Source: an uncultured Acidobacteriaceae bacterium
Lineage (GTDB): Bacteria > Acidobacteriota > Terriglobia > Terriglobales > Acidobacteriaceae
Assembly: GCA_903904755.1 (NCBI GenBank)
Contig: CAIVDV010000009.1
Span: 1-64,000 of the forward strand
Reading direction: 5' to 3'
DNA: 64,000 nucleotides
In this document: positions 38,439 through 47,844 of the stretch, piece after piece
Position numbering within the stretch: position 1 is the first letter of the stretch
Layout of the letters: every line of letters begins with the position of its first letter
Notes under the pieces: generated by a model
The model's database searches: none
The model's input: only the letters and a program-made list of their open reading frames with translations
What the model was told of the DNA's origin: nothing
Program-made: the position numbers and the translations under genes

Positions 38439-39152
38439 TCAGGCAGGCAGTACATTCGCGGAGCGCACTTGGGACAGGCTTTGGTGGGTCAGGGTTCGCT
38501 CTTCTGCATCAATCCTGTTGCCAACCTCGGCAGCAGCCTGCGCCAGAACCCGGTGGTGCAGCGTAAACAGCGCCAGTTCCAGCCGGTCGCCAACGCCCGT
38601 CTTGTCATAGATGGAACGCAGATAATTCTTGATGACCTGCTCGGTCGTCTTCAGGCGCTGGGCAATTTCGCGGTTCTTGCAGCCCTGCACAATCAGTGCC
38701 ACAATCCGCATCTCCTTCGGAGTCAGCCGGTCCCGCACTCGCGCGCCCACAGCATCGTCGTCCATGCCGGGTCCAGACATCGTCTGCAACGGCTGCCAGC
38801 TTTCGCCGGCGCCCACCTTCCGCACACACTCCACCAGCGCCGACGCACTCGAGTTCCGGAAGAGGACCCCGCGGCATCCCTGCTGCATATACCCGGCAGC
38901 AGATTCTGAGTTCTCCGCCACCACCACAGCCCGCGAACCATGCGTCTCCAGCAGCGCGCGCAGCCGCGCCATTTCCGGCTTCAGCACTGCCGCATACAAC
39001 ACCACCGCGCCAGGGAACGTCGTAATGGCATGCATCATCCGCTCTACGTCCGAGCATTGCGCGATTATGCGCAACTCCTCGTCCATCGCCAGAACCTTTG
39101 CCGTCCCAGCCCGGAAGATTGCCTGTGAGTCTGCGAGAATCACCTTGATCAT
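38439..39152 (-). CDS. NarL/LuxR-type regulator with degenerate receiver domain
   Basis: C-terminal LTPKEMRIVALIVQGCKNREIAQRLKTTEQVIKNYLRSIYDKTGVGDRLELALF; receiver phosphosite residues not conserved. Confidence 0.85.
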   Translation of the reverse strand: MIKVILADSQAIFRAGTAKVLAMDEELRIIAQCSDVERMMHAITTFPGAVVLYAAVLKPEMARLRALLETHGSRAVVVAENSESAAGYMQQGCRGVLFRNSSASALVECVRKVGAGESWQPLQTMSGPGMDDDAVGARVRDRLTPKEMRIVALIVQGCKNREIAQRLKTTEQVIKNYLRSIYDKTGVGDRLELALFTLHHRVLAQAAAEVGNRIDAEERTLTHQSLSQVRSANVLPA

Positions 39153-39550
39153 AGCCCTGACGTCGCCTCCTGCACAGGTAGTTGCTGCAACTCCGCGAGC
39201 GTTACAACTTTTCTCGGAGGCTTACCTGTGTCCCGTCCGGATTCGGCCCAATACCAGTGCCTGAACTCCGTTACTAACCCACCTATCGGCGAGTCACGGG
39301 AAACCATGGAAGTGTTTCGTTTCACGACAGCCGGGGGGGGTAGCCTGTGACGAAAAGGGCATACTGCGGCGGGTCTTTTGCCCGCTCAAATGACTATTAC
39401 TGGCTTAGAGTAACAAGGCCAAACCATTCAAGTACAAATAACCAGCTCTCATTCGCCTCCAAGGAAACTAGCATCGCAACAGTCCCTCTGTGAATCACTC
39501 TTTAGCAGCACCTGTTTCACGGGCCCCCACTGCCCTAAACTGATACAACC

Positions 39551-41227
39551 ATGAGCCGACCCATTCTCTTCGCCGTAGACGACGACCCCAGCGTTCTCGA
39601 AGCTGTCGTCCAGGACCTGCGCCGTAACTACGCCGCCGAATACCGCGTCCTCCGGGCCGGCAGCGGCCCCGCAGCCGTGGAAACCCTCCGCCAGCTCAAA
39701 GCCCGCTCCGAGGCCGTCGCACTCATCGTCAGCGACCAGCGCATGCCCGGAATGACCGGCGTTGAATTCCTCGAAGCCGCCCGCGACCTCTACCCGGATG
39801 CCAAGCGCGTCCTGCTCACCGCATACGCTGACACCGAAGCCGCCATTCGCGCCATCAACTCCGCGCGCATTCACTACTACCTCACCAAGCCCTGGGACCC
39901 GCCCGAAGAAAAACTCTACCCCGTCCTCGACGACCTGCTGGAAGACTGGAAAGCCGGCTACCAACCCAGCTTCCAGGGCCTCCGCGTGTTGGGCCATCGC
40001 TGGTCTGATCGTGACCACCAGCTCCGCAGCTTCCTCTCCCGCAACCACGTCCCCTATCGATGGTTTGACATCGCTGCGAATGCTGAAGCTGCCCACCTTC
40101 TCGCAGAGCACAACCTGCAATCCGCCGCTCTCCCGGTCGTCCTCTTCCCCGACGGCACCTCCCTGGCTGACCCCAATCAATCCGAGCTCGCCACCCGCGT
40201 CGGCCTCCGAACCGAAGCGAAACAGGACTTCTACGACATCGTCATCGCCGGCGGTGGTCCCGCCGGCCTCGCCGCCGCCGTCTACGGCGCCAGCGAAGGC
40301 CTCCGCACCCTCGTCCTTGAGCCCGTCGCCCCAGGCGGCCAGGCCGGTTCCACCTCCCGCATCGAAAACTACCTCGGCTTCCCCTCCGGCATCACCGGTG
40401 CCGACCTTGGCCGCCGCGCCCACCTGCAGTGCGTCCGCTTCGGCGTCGAATTCGTCTCCCAGCGCGCCACCGGCATCCGCGCCGACGGCCAATATCGCTT
40501 CGTCCAGCTCGGCGACGGCCGCGAAGTCGCCACCCACGTCCTCCTCCTCGCCATGGGTGTCCAGTACCGCCGTCTGGAAATCCCCGGCGCAGCCGAGCTC
40601 ACAGGCCGAGGCATCTATTACGGCGCAGCCCTGGTGGAAGCCTCCGCATGCCAGGACGAAGAAGTCTTCGTCGTCGGCGGGGCAAACTCCGCCGGCCAGG
40701 CCGCCCTCCACTTTGCCAAATTCGCCTGCAAGGTCACCATGCTCGTTCGCGGACCCAGCCTCGAAGCCAGCATGAGCAAATACCTCATCGACGAAATCGC
40801 GCTAATCCCAAACATCGTCGTCGAGCCCAACACACAAGTCGTCTCTGCCATCTCTGCCGAAGGCACCATCGACCCCGCCACCGCCCGCCTCACAGCCATC
40901 CGCACCCTCGGTCCCGATGGCGAAAAACTGCGCCCAACCACCTCGCTCTTCGTCTTCATTGGCGCCGAGCCGCGAACCGACTGGCTGCCCGACTCCATCC
41001 TGCGCGACGACAAGGGCTTTGTCCTCGCCGGCCCCGACCTCGCCGCACACCCCGGATTTTCAGCACTCTGGAAGGAAAAGCGCGCACCTTATCTGCTGGA
41101 AACCAGCCTCTCCGGCGTTCTCGTAGCCGGCGATGTCCGCCACGGCAGCGTCAAACGCGCAGCATCCGCGGTCGGCGAAGGCTCCATCTCCGTCCAATTC
41201 GCCCACCAGTACCTGGCCGGCTTTTAG
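39551..41227 (+). CDS. Response-regulator receiver / glutaredoxin-like / thioredoxin-reductase-like fusion
   Basis: REC: VDDDPSV, IVSDQRMPGMTG, LTKPWD; FAD: IAGGGPAGLAAAVYGASEG; NAD(P)H: VVGGANSAGQAALHFAKFA. Confidence 0.9.
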   Translation: MSRPILFAVDDDPSVLEAVVQDLRRNYAAEYRVLRAGSGPAAVETLRQLKARSEAVALIVSDQRMPGMTGVEFLEAARDLYPDAKRVLLTAYADTEAAIRAINSARIHYYLTKPWDPPEEKLYPVLDDLLEDWKAGYQPSFQGLRVLGHRWSDRDHQLRSFLSRNHVPYRWFDIAANAEAAHLLAEHNLQSAALPVVLFPDGTSLADPNQSELATRVGLRTEAKQDFYDIVIAGGGPAGLAAAVYGASEGLRTLVLEPVAPGGQAGSTSRIENYLGFPSGITGADLGRRAHLQCVRFGVEFVSQRATGIRADGQYRFVQLGDGREVATHVLLLAMGVQYRRLEIPGAAELTGRGIYYGAALVEASACQDEEVFVVGGANSAGQAALHFAKFACKVTMLVRGPSLEASMSKYLIDEIALIPNIVVEPNTQVVSAISAEGTIDPATARLTAIRTLGPDGEKLRPTTSLFVFIGAEPRTDWLPDSILRDDKGFVLAGPDLAAHPGFSALWKEKRAPYLLETSLSGVLVAGDVRHGSVKRAASAVGEGSISVQFAHQYLAGF

Positions 41228-41344
41228 CCTCCCGTCCATTTCACAGAAACTTTTTCCCGATTGGCTCAATTCCCTGGAATCGTTCCACGCCTCACCGCAT
41301 CCTTCATTTAGCGATTCCCTTCGGGGGCACCACAAACGTCCACC

Positions 41345-42811
41345 ATGAGCGCAGCGCAGACCATCCCCGTACGCACCGTCCGCCTCAGCGACTTCGCCGC
41401 TGAGCTGGCCCAAGTCCCCGTATTCGCGACGCTCACTCCGGAAGACCTCATCTCCCTCGGCGATGTCGAACTCCTCGAAGTCCCAGCCGAAACCGTCCTC
41501 TTCGACCCCGCCGCGCCCGCCCGCGACTACTGCGTCATGCTGCAGGGCCGCGCCGTTGCTGACCGCGTCGAGCCCGACGGCTCCATCACACGCATCGGCA
41601 AAGCACGCACCGGTGAGTGCTTCGGAGAAGTCGTCCTGCTCAGCGGCAAACAGCCCCGCGTCAAGGTCGTTGCCACAGAACCTTCCCGCATCCTCCGTTT
41701 TTCTGAGCAGGCCTTCTGGCATTTGATGGACTGCTGTCCGCAGGTGCGCGAACTCATCCTCGCCAACATGGCCCAGCGGCTCCACACCTACCAGGCTGAA
41801 ATCGCCCACCGCGAAAAACTCATCGCCCTTGGCACCCTCGCCGCCGGCCTCATGCACGAGCTCAACAACCCCGGCACTGCAGCCAAACGCGCCGCCTCTC
41901 AGCTTCGCGAAAACCTGGCGCGCCTGCAGACGTTGAGCCTGCGATTCTGCGACCGCGAAAACACTCCCACACAAATGGCCTGCATGCGCGAGTTGCAGCA
42001 CGATGCCATCGCCCACGCCAAATCCGCCGCACTCAGCACTCTCGAGCAGGCCGATGCCGAAGAAACCATGGCCGACTGGCTCGCAGAATCCGGCGTGGAC
42101 AACGCCTACCGCATCGCTCCTTCCCTCGTTGCCATGGGCCTCAACCCCTCTGAACTCAACTGCATGAAGCATGAGTTCGCCTCCGACGGCCTCTCAGACG
42201 CGCTCAACTGGCTTGAATCCCTCGTCTCCAGCATTTCCCTGGTCGGCGCCATTGAGGAAAGCATCTCCCGCGTCTCCGAACTGGTGATGGCCGTCAAGAA
42301 ATTCGCCTACGACGATCGCTGCGGCCTGCGCCCCGTCGATGTACACGACAGCATCCAAAGCACCATTACGATTCTTGGCCACAAGCTCCGCATCAAGCCC
42401 GTCGAGCTGGTTAAGGAATTCTCCGCAACCTCTCCTCTGATCCGCTCCACAGGCGCCGCACTCTCCCAGGTCTGGACCAATCTTCTCGATAACGCCATCG
42501 ACGCCTCCCCGGCAGGCGGCACCATACACGTCCGCACATGGTCAGAGCCGGGCTCCATGTGCGTCTCAATCTCCGATCAAGGCTCCGGCATCCCTGCCGA
42601 CCTTCAGGCCCGCATCTTTGAGCCCTTCTTCACCACCAAGCCCGTCGGCGAAGGCACCGGCCTTGGCCTCGAGATTGTCCATCGCATCGTCACCCAGCAC
42701 TTTGGCGGATCCATCGAGCTCAACTCCCGCCCCGGCCAAACCACCTTCCTCGTCCGCCTTCCTCAATCTCCAGAGGCTGCCCTGCCCGCCCTGCCCGGCT
42801 GCCCATCCTGA
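41345..42811 (+). CDS. Cyclic-nucleotide-binding domain sensor histidine kinase
   Basis: cNMP-like N-terminus (VLFDPAAPARDYCVMLQGRAV...GECFGEVVLLSGKQPRVKVVA); LAAGLMHELNNP; LDNAIDA, GSGIPADLQARIFEPFFTTK, GTGLGL. Confidence 0.9.
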   Translation: MSAAQTIPVRTVRLSDFAAELAQVPVFATLTPEDLISLGDVELLEVPAETVLFDPAAPARDYCVMLQGRAVADRVEPDGSITRIGKARTGECFGEVVLLSGKQPRVKVVATEPSRILRFSEQAFWHLMDCCPQVRELILANMAQRLHTYQAEIAHREKLIALGTLAAGLMHELNNPGTAAKRAASQLRENLARLQTLSLRFCDRENTPTQMACMRELQHDAIAHAKSAALSTLEQADAEETMADWLAESGVDNAYRIAPSLVAMGLNPSELNCMKHEFASDGLSDALNWLESLVSSISLVGAIEESISRVSELVMAVKKFAYDDRCGLRPVDVHDSIQSTITILGHKLRIKPVELVKEFSATSPLIRSTGAALSQVWTNLLDNAIDASPAGGTIHVRTWSEPGSMCVSISDQGSGIPADLQARIFEPFFTTKPVGEGTGLGLEIVHRIVTQHFGGSIELNSRPGQTTFLVRLPQSPEAALPALPGCPS

Positions 42812-42944
42812 ACCACCACTCTCCCGGCCCCAGCCACAGCCCGCCCGCACCTGACCAAAACCCATCAAGACTCCAGACAACCTGCCGATAGGAGAGGGGT
42901 AAACCCCGGAGCCGTCTCATGGACTGCTCTGTCAGGCAGGTGCC

Positions 42945-43949
42945 ATGATTCCTGAGGAACCAACCCCGGCCAGCGAGCGAATCGCACACCGAACCGCACT
43001 TCTTGAGGCGGTGCTCGACTCAATCGAAGAGGGCGTCATCCTCCTCGATGCGGATGCCCGCGTCGCCTTCTGGAACCAGGCCGCCACCACCATCAGCGGA
43101 TACCCGCGCGAGTCGCTCCTCGGCCGCTCCTGCCCGCCCGGTTTCTACCGGCTTGACGCCCGGCACCAGGAAGACCTGCAGGCCTTTGCCGAGTCCCAGC
43201 AGCCCGTCCACGGGCATTTCGCAACCGGCGACCTGCACTCTGTAACCCACGAAGCATCCAATCGCCCCATCCTGGTCGAACTCCGTCACCGCCTGGGCCA
43301 CCTGCTCCCTGCGATGCTCAAGCGCACCCCCCTTCGCGACACCCTCGGCATCCGCATCGGCTCGCTGCTGCGCTTCCACCCTGCCGAGGATTCTGACCAG
43401 CTCCCCCACGGCGACTCCGGCGAAGGCGTCGGCGTCGAACACAGTCAGGCCGAAATGGAAGACCGCCTCGACCAGAGTTGGCGCGACTGGTCCGCTTCCG
43501 GCCTCCCCTTTGGCCTGCTCTGGATCACCATTGACCAGGCAGAGCGCCTGCGCAAGACCCACGGCCGCGATGCCTGCGAGTCCATGCTCCAGTCCATGAC
43601 ATCCACCATCCGCCACGGCCTCAAGCCAACCGAGATTCTCGGGCGATGGGGCGATAACGAATTGCTCGTACTTGCCCACGAGCGCACTCCGGAGATGCTC
43701 CTGGAACACGCCCGCCAACTCCTTGGCCTCACCCGCACCGCAGAATTCCGCTGGTGGGGCGATCGCGTCTCGCTCACCGCAAGCATCGGCCTCGCACATG
43801 CCTCTCCCGGCGACACCCTCTCCGCCGTGATGCAGGCAGCTCAAAAAGCCATGCAAAAATCCCTCCTCACCGGCGGCAATCGAGTCTCGCATCCACCCGA
43901 CCGCATCCAGGACACCAACCGCAGGAGTCAGTCATGTTCGCAATCATAG
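42945..43949 (+). CDS. PAS domain + degenerate GGDEF-like domain protein
   Basis: PAS: VLDSIEEGVILLDADARVAFWNQAATTISGYPRESLLGRSC; GGDEF position reads RWGDNELLVL. Overlaps motA by 16 nt. Confidence 0.8.
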   Translation: MIPEEPTPASERIAHRTALLEAVLDSIEEGVILLDADARVAFWNQAATTISGYPRESLLGRSCPPGFYRLDARHQEDLQAFAESQQPVHGHFATGDLHSVTHEASNRPILVELRHRLGHLLPAMLKRTPLRDTLGIRIGSLLRFHPAEDSDQLPHGDSGEGVGVEHSQAEMEDRLDQSWRDWSASGLPFGLLWITIDQAERLRKTHGRDACESMLQSMTSTIRHGLKPTEILGRWGDNELLVLAHERTPEMLLEHARQLLGLTRTAEFRWWGDRVSLTASIGLAHASPGDTLSAVMQAAQKAMQKSLLTGGNRVSHPPDRIQDTNRRSQSCSQS

Positions 43950-44794
43950 GGATCGTCGTCGTCCTCGGAGCCATCGTCGCCGGCTACCTCATGGAACACG
44001 GTAACCTCATGGTCCTTCTGCAGCCCGCCGAACTCATCATCATCGGCGGCGCGGCCCTGGGCACACTGCTCATTGCCAACCCCATGCACATCATCAAGGC
44101 CATCGTGGGACAGCTCACCGGCATCCTCAAGCCCTCGCCTTTCGGCAAAAAACGCTACACCGAAACCCTCAAAATGATGTTCGAATTCCTCAATAAGGTC
44201 CGCAAGGAAGGACTGCTCTCCGTCGAAATGGACGTCGAAAAACCCAAAGAATCCGCCATCTTCAAGAAATACCCCGACTTCCTCAAAGACCACCACATCT
44301 GCGACTTCGTCTGTGACACCCTGCGCATGGCAATCACCGGCGGCGTCGAGCCCTTTGACATGGACCAGATGATGGAGCTCGACATGGAGGTTCACCACCA
44401 CGAGGCCGCCGCACCTATCGCCGCCCTCTCCACCGTAGCCGACGCACTGCCCGGCCTCGGCATCGTCGCCGCAGTCCTCGGCGTCGTCATCACCATGGGT
44501 GCCATCGGCGGCCCGCCCGAAGAGGTCGGCCACAAAGTTGCCGCCGCCCTCGTTGGCACCTTCCTCGGAATCCTCATGTGCTATGGAGTCGTCGGCCCGC
44601 TTGCCTCACTCATGACCAAGGGTACCGACGCCCACAACGAATACCTCCACGTCCTCCGCGTCCTGCTGCTCGCCTTCCTCAAGGGCAACGCCCCCATGAT
44701 CGCCCTCGAAATGGCCCGCCGCGCCATCCCAGCCCACCTCCGCCCAACCTTTGAAGAAATGGAGAAAGCCTGCAAAGGCACCCCCGCAACCTAG
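43934..44794 (+). CDS. motA: Flagellar motor stator protein MotA
   Basis: MFAIIGIVVVLGAIVAGYLMEHGNLMVLLQPAELIIIGGAALGTLLIANP; VLGVVITMGAIGGPPEEVGHKVAAALVGTFLGILMCYG. Start 43934 within ORF 43754..44794. Confidence 0.92.
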   Translation: MFAIIGIVVVLGAIVAGYLMEHGNLMVLLQPAELIIIGGAALGTLLIANPMHIIKAIVGQLTGILKPSPFGKKRYTETLKMMFEFLNKVRKEGLLSVEMDVEKPKESAIFKKYPDFLKDHHICDFVCDTLRMAITGGVEPFDMDQMMELDMEVHHHEAAAPIAALSTVADALPGLGIVAAVLGVVITMGAIGGPPEEVGHKVAAALVGTFLGILMCYGVVGPLASLMTKGTDAHNEYLHVLRVLLLAFLKGNAPMIALEMARRAIPAHLRPTFEEMEKACKGTPAT

Positions 44795-44801
44795 CCCTTC
44801 G

Positions 44802-44829
44802 TCCCTGATCCCTGACCCCTGACCCCTGA
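44802..44829 (+). repeat. 4x 7-bp tandem repeat in the motA-motB spacer
   Basis: TCCCTGA TCCCTGA CCCCTGA CCCCTGA. Confidence 0.85.
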
Positions 44830-44836
44830 GGCCCCA

Positions 44837-45766
44837 ATGTCCGAAGGCAAACGCCCCATCATCGTCATCAAGAAAAAAGGCGGCCACGGCGGCCACCACG
44901 GCGGCGCGTGGAAAGTTGCCTATGCTGACTTTGTCACTGCGATGATGGCGCTCTTCATCGTCCTTTGGCTGCTCAACTCCTCCGTCAAAGTCAAAAAGGC
45001 CGTCGCCGGATACTTTCAGGACCCCACCAGCAGCCAGCGCGAAACCGGCTCCGACAAGATGGGAGACGAAGACTCCATCCCCATCGACAAGGACAATGTC
45101 CAAAAGCTCAAGGAGCAGATCGAAAAGGCCATCAAAGAGCAGAAAGACCTGGAAAAGCTGGCCAAGAACATTGAAATCACCATCACCCCCGAGGGCCTGC
45201 GAATCGAGCTCATCGAAGACAAGAACGGCACCTTCTTCCAGTCCGGCTCCGCCATTCTGTCGCAGCCCGGCCAGGAACTGCTCGGCATGCTCGCCGGCCA
45301 GCTCAAAGCTCTGCCCAATCACCTGCTGCTCGAAGGCCACACCGACGCACAGCCCTACTCCCCCACAGCCACCTACACCAACTGGGAACTCTCCGCAGAC
45401 CGCGCCAACTCCGCCCGCCGCCTCCTCCAGCAAGACGGCGTTCGCCAGGACCAGATCTCCCAGGTACGCGGCTTTGCTGACCAGTTCCTCCGCGTCAAAA
45501 ACAACCCCCTCGACCCCTCTAACCGCCGCATCTCACTCATCGTCCAATGGATTACCATGGCCGCACCCAAGATTCCCGCAGGCGCAGAAGCTGCAAAAGA
45601 GAGCGGTGATGCAAAGTCGGAGCCCAAACTACCCACCGCCGAAAAGCCTTCGTCACCAGTGCCGGCAACCTCCTCAGCCAACTCGCCGGGGACAAAGCCG
45701 ACTGCAGCCAAACCCTCAGTGATGGACCGGCTGAAAGGGATAATTCCCGGCACCAGAAAAAAATAA
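44837..45766 (+). CDS. motB: Flagellar motor protein MotB
   Basis: HHGGAWKVAYADFVTAMMALFIVLWLL; OmpA-like domain LLLEGHTDAQPYS. Confidence 0.92.
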   Translation: MSEGKRPIIVIKKKGGHGGHHGGAWKVAYADFVTAMMALFIVLWLLNSSVKVKKAVAGYFQDPTSSQRETGSDKMGDEDSIPIDKDNVQKLKEQIEKAIKEQKDLEKLAKNIEITITPEGLRIELIEDKNGTFFQSGSAILSQPGQELLGMLAGQLKALPNHLLLEGHTDAQPYSPTATYTNWELSADRANSARRLLQQDGVRQDQISQVRGFADQFLRVKNNPLDPSNRRISLIVQWITMAAPKIPAGAEAAKESGDAKSEPKLPTAEKPSSPVPATSSANSPGTKPTAAKPSVMDRLKGIIPGTRKK

Positions 45767-45815
45767 CCCGCAGTTTGACCCGGAACAGGGTGGGACATGG
45801 CTCGATTGGCGCGGC

Positions 45816-47777
45816 TCAGCAGCACCGATACGGCGCCGCCGTCTTCAGGTCAACTTTCCCAGGTTCCGGCTCGCCCTTGGCCCACGGAGTTGCGACGCCC
45901 CGCAGCGTCTGCACGCACCGCCACCCCGCCGAGCCCACAATCCCGATTGCTCCCACAATAAACACCGCCATCAGCCCGGTCTCAATCCACCCCTGCAACT
46001 CGCTCCCCGCCCGGTGCGCCATCGGCCAGAACGTCTGCCCAATCGACATCGTTCCCGCCGTCACCGTTGTCACCAGCACAAACACACCCGGCACCAGCGT
46101 GCACCACGCATACTTCGCCTTCCCGTGGTTCACCAGCCACGTCGTCATTGTCCCCAGTGCAATCGAAGCCAGCAACTGGTTCGCCGTCCCAAACAACGGC
46201 CAAATCGTCGCAATCGTCCCGCCCCAAATCAGGTATCCCCAGCAAAACACCACAAACCCGGTCGCCAGTAAATTTCCCGGCAGCCAGTTCGTACGTCCCC
46301 ACGGCCGGTACACTTTCCCCATCAGCTCCTGCATCACATACCGCGCCACACGCGTGCCGGCATCAATCGTCGTCAGAATAAACAGCGCCTCAAACAGAAT
46401 CGCGTAGTGGTACCAGTAGCTCATCAGCTGGGCCATCCCCGGCAGCTTGCGGAAAATCTGCGCCATCCCAATCGCCAGGCTCACCGCCCCGCCCGTGCGC
46501 CCGGCAAGTTGTTCTCCCACCTGCGCCGAAAACTCCGGCAAATTCACCGTATGCAGTCCCAGCTTGGCGTAAGCCGCCGCAGGCGCATTAATGGCAAAAT
46601 AATCTCCCGGCGCCAGCGAACACGCCGCAATCAGCGCCAGTACCCCCACCAGGGACTCCGCCAGCATCGCCCCATAGCCGATAAACCGCGCATCCGTCTC
46701 CTTGGCAATCAGCTTCGGCGTCGTACCCGACCCCACCAGCGAGTGGAAGCCCGAAATCGCCCCGCAGGCAATCGTGATGAACAGGAACGGAAACAGCTTG
46801 CCCGGAATAACCGGCCCGCCCCCGTGCACATACTCCGTCACCGCGGGAAACTGCAACTGCGGATGAACAAAGAACACGCCAAGAATCAGCGCCGTCAGCG
46901 TCCCCAGCTTCAGATACGTCGAAAGATAATCGCGCGGCTCCAGCAGCATCCACACCGGCAGCACCGAAGCCAGAAACCCATAGGCGCACAGCAGCAGAAC
47001 TATCTGGTGCGCGTTGAAGGTAAACGCCGCAGCCGCGCCGGAGTTCGCCACCCAGTGCCCGCCCACCAGTGCCACCGTCAGCGCCACCACCCCAAAAATC
47101 GACGGCCCCAGCACCAGCACCCGCCCGCTTGCCCCTTTGAACATCCACACGCCCATCACCATCGCAATCGGAATCGTGCACCCAATCGTGAACACCCCCC
47201 AGGGACTCTGGCTCAGCGCGTTCACCACAATAATCGCCAACCCGGCCATGGCCACAATCACAATTAGAACCACCGCCACCATCGCCAGCAAACCAGTCGC
47301 TGGGCCAACCTCGCGACGCACAATCGACGGCAGCGAGCTCCCGTCCTGCCGCAGCGATCCAATCAGCACCGTCAAGTCCTGCACCGCCCCAGCCAGCACC
47401 GCTCCCGCCACCAGCCATATCAGCCCCGGCGCGTACCCAAACTGCGCCGCCAGCGTCGGCCCCACCAGCGGGCCCGCTCCGGCAATCGCCGCAAAGTGAT
47501 GCCCAAACACCACCCACTTCGGCGAGGGAACATAGTTGTGCCCATCTTTCAGCCGGTACGCCGGCGTAATATTCCGGTCGTCCAGCACAAACGCGCGCGT
47601 GGCCAGCATCGCAGCGTAATAGCGGTACGCCAACACAAATATGCCAAGCACAACCAGCAGCAAAGGAAGAGTATTCACTCGGGGCAAAACCTCAGGGCGC
47701 AGGGGAAGCAGGAATGGGGCAAGTATAGCAATCGGCGAGCCTGCGCGGTTCCATGCATTCCCTTTGACGGCTTCCAT
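45816..47777 (-). CDS. cstA: Carbon starvation protein A (peptide/pyruvate transporter family)
   Basis: KWVVFGHHFAAIAGAGPLVGPTLAAQFGYAPG, multiple TM. N-terminus trimmed (M57 of ORF 45816..47945) because the longer ORF overlaps the divergent OYE gene. Confidence 0.9.
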   Translation of the reverse strand: MEAVKGNAWNRAGSPIAILAPFLLPLRPEVLPRVNTLPLLLVVLGIFVLAYRYYAAMLATRAFVLDDRNITPAYRLKDGHNYVPSPKWVVFGHHFAAIAGAGPLVGPTLAAQFGYAPGLIWLVAGAVLAGAVQDLTVLIGSLRQDGSSLPSIVRREVGPATGLLAMVAVVLIVIVAMAGLAIIVVNALSQSPWGVFTIGCTIPIAMVMGVWMFKGASGRVLVLGPSIFGVVALTVALVGGHWVANSGAAAAFTFNAHQIVLLLCAYGFLASVLPVWMLLEPRDYLSTYLKLGTLTALILGVFFVHPQLQFPAVTEYVHGGGPVIPGKLFPFLFITIACGAISGFHSLVGSGTTPKLIAKETDARFIGYGAMLAESLVGVLALIAACSLAPGDYFAINAPAAAYAKLGLHTVNLPEFSAQVGEQLAGRTGGAVSLAIGMAQIFRKLPGMAQLMSYWYHYAILFEALFILTTIDAGTRVARYVMQELMGKVYRPWGRTNWLPGNLLATGFVVFCWGYLIWGGTIATIWPLFGTANQLLASIALGTMTTWLVNHGKAKYAWCTLVPGVFVLVTTVTAGTMSIGQTFWPMAHRAGSELQGWIETGLMAVFIVGAIGIVGSAGWRCVQTLRGVATPWAKGEPEPGKVDLKTAAPYRCC

Positions 47778-47844
47778 TGACCGCGCCAAACCGATAAAAC
47801 GCCCAATATCGCTCTGCGACCATTGCCCCTTGTCGCGCATCCTT

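Noticed and set aside
39290-39350. Possible GEMM (c-di-GMP) riboswitch
   Set aside because: Has an outer stem and a GGGAAACC stretch, but the conserved GGGACGCAAAGCC core is absent; kept only as an unexplained structured region.
39449-42172. Minus ORFs 39449..40711 and 41060..42172
   Set aside because: Antisense to the receiver-TrxR-like and histidine kinase genes; composition artefact.
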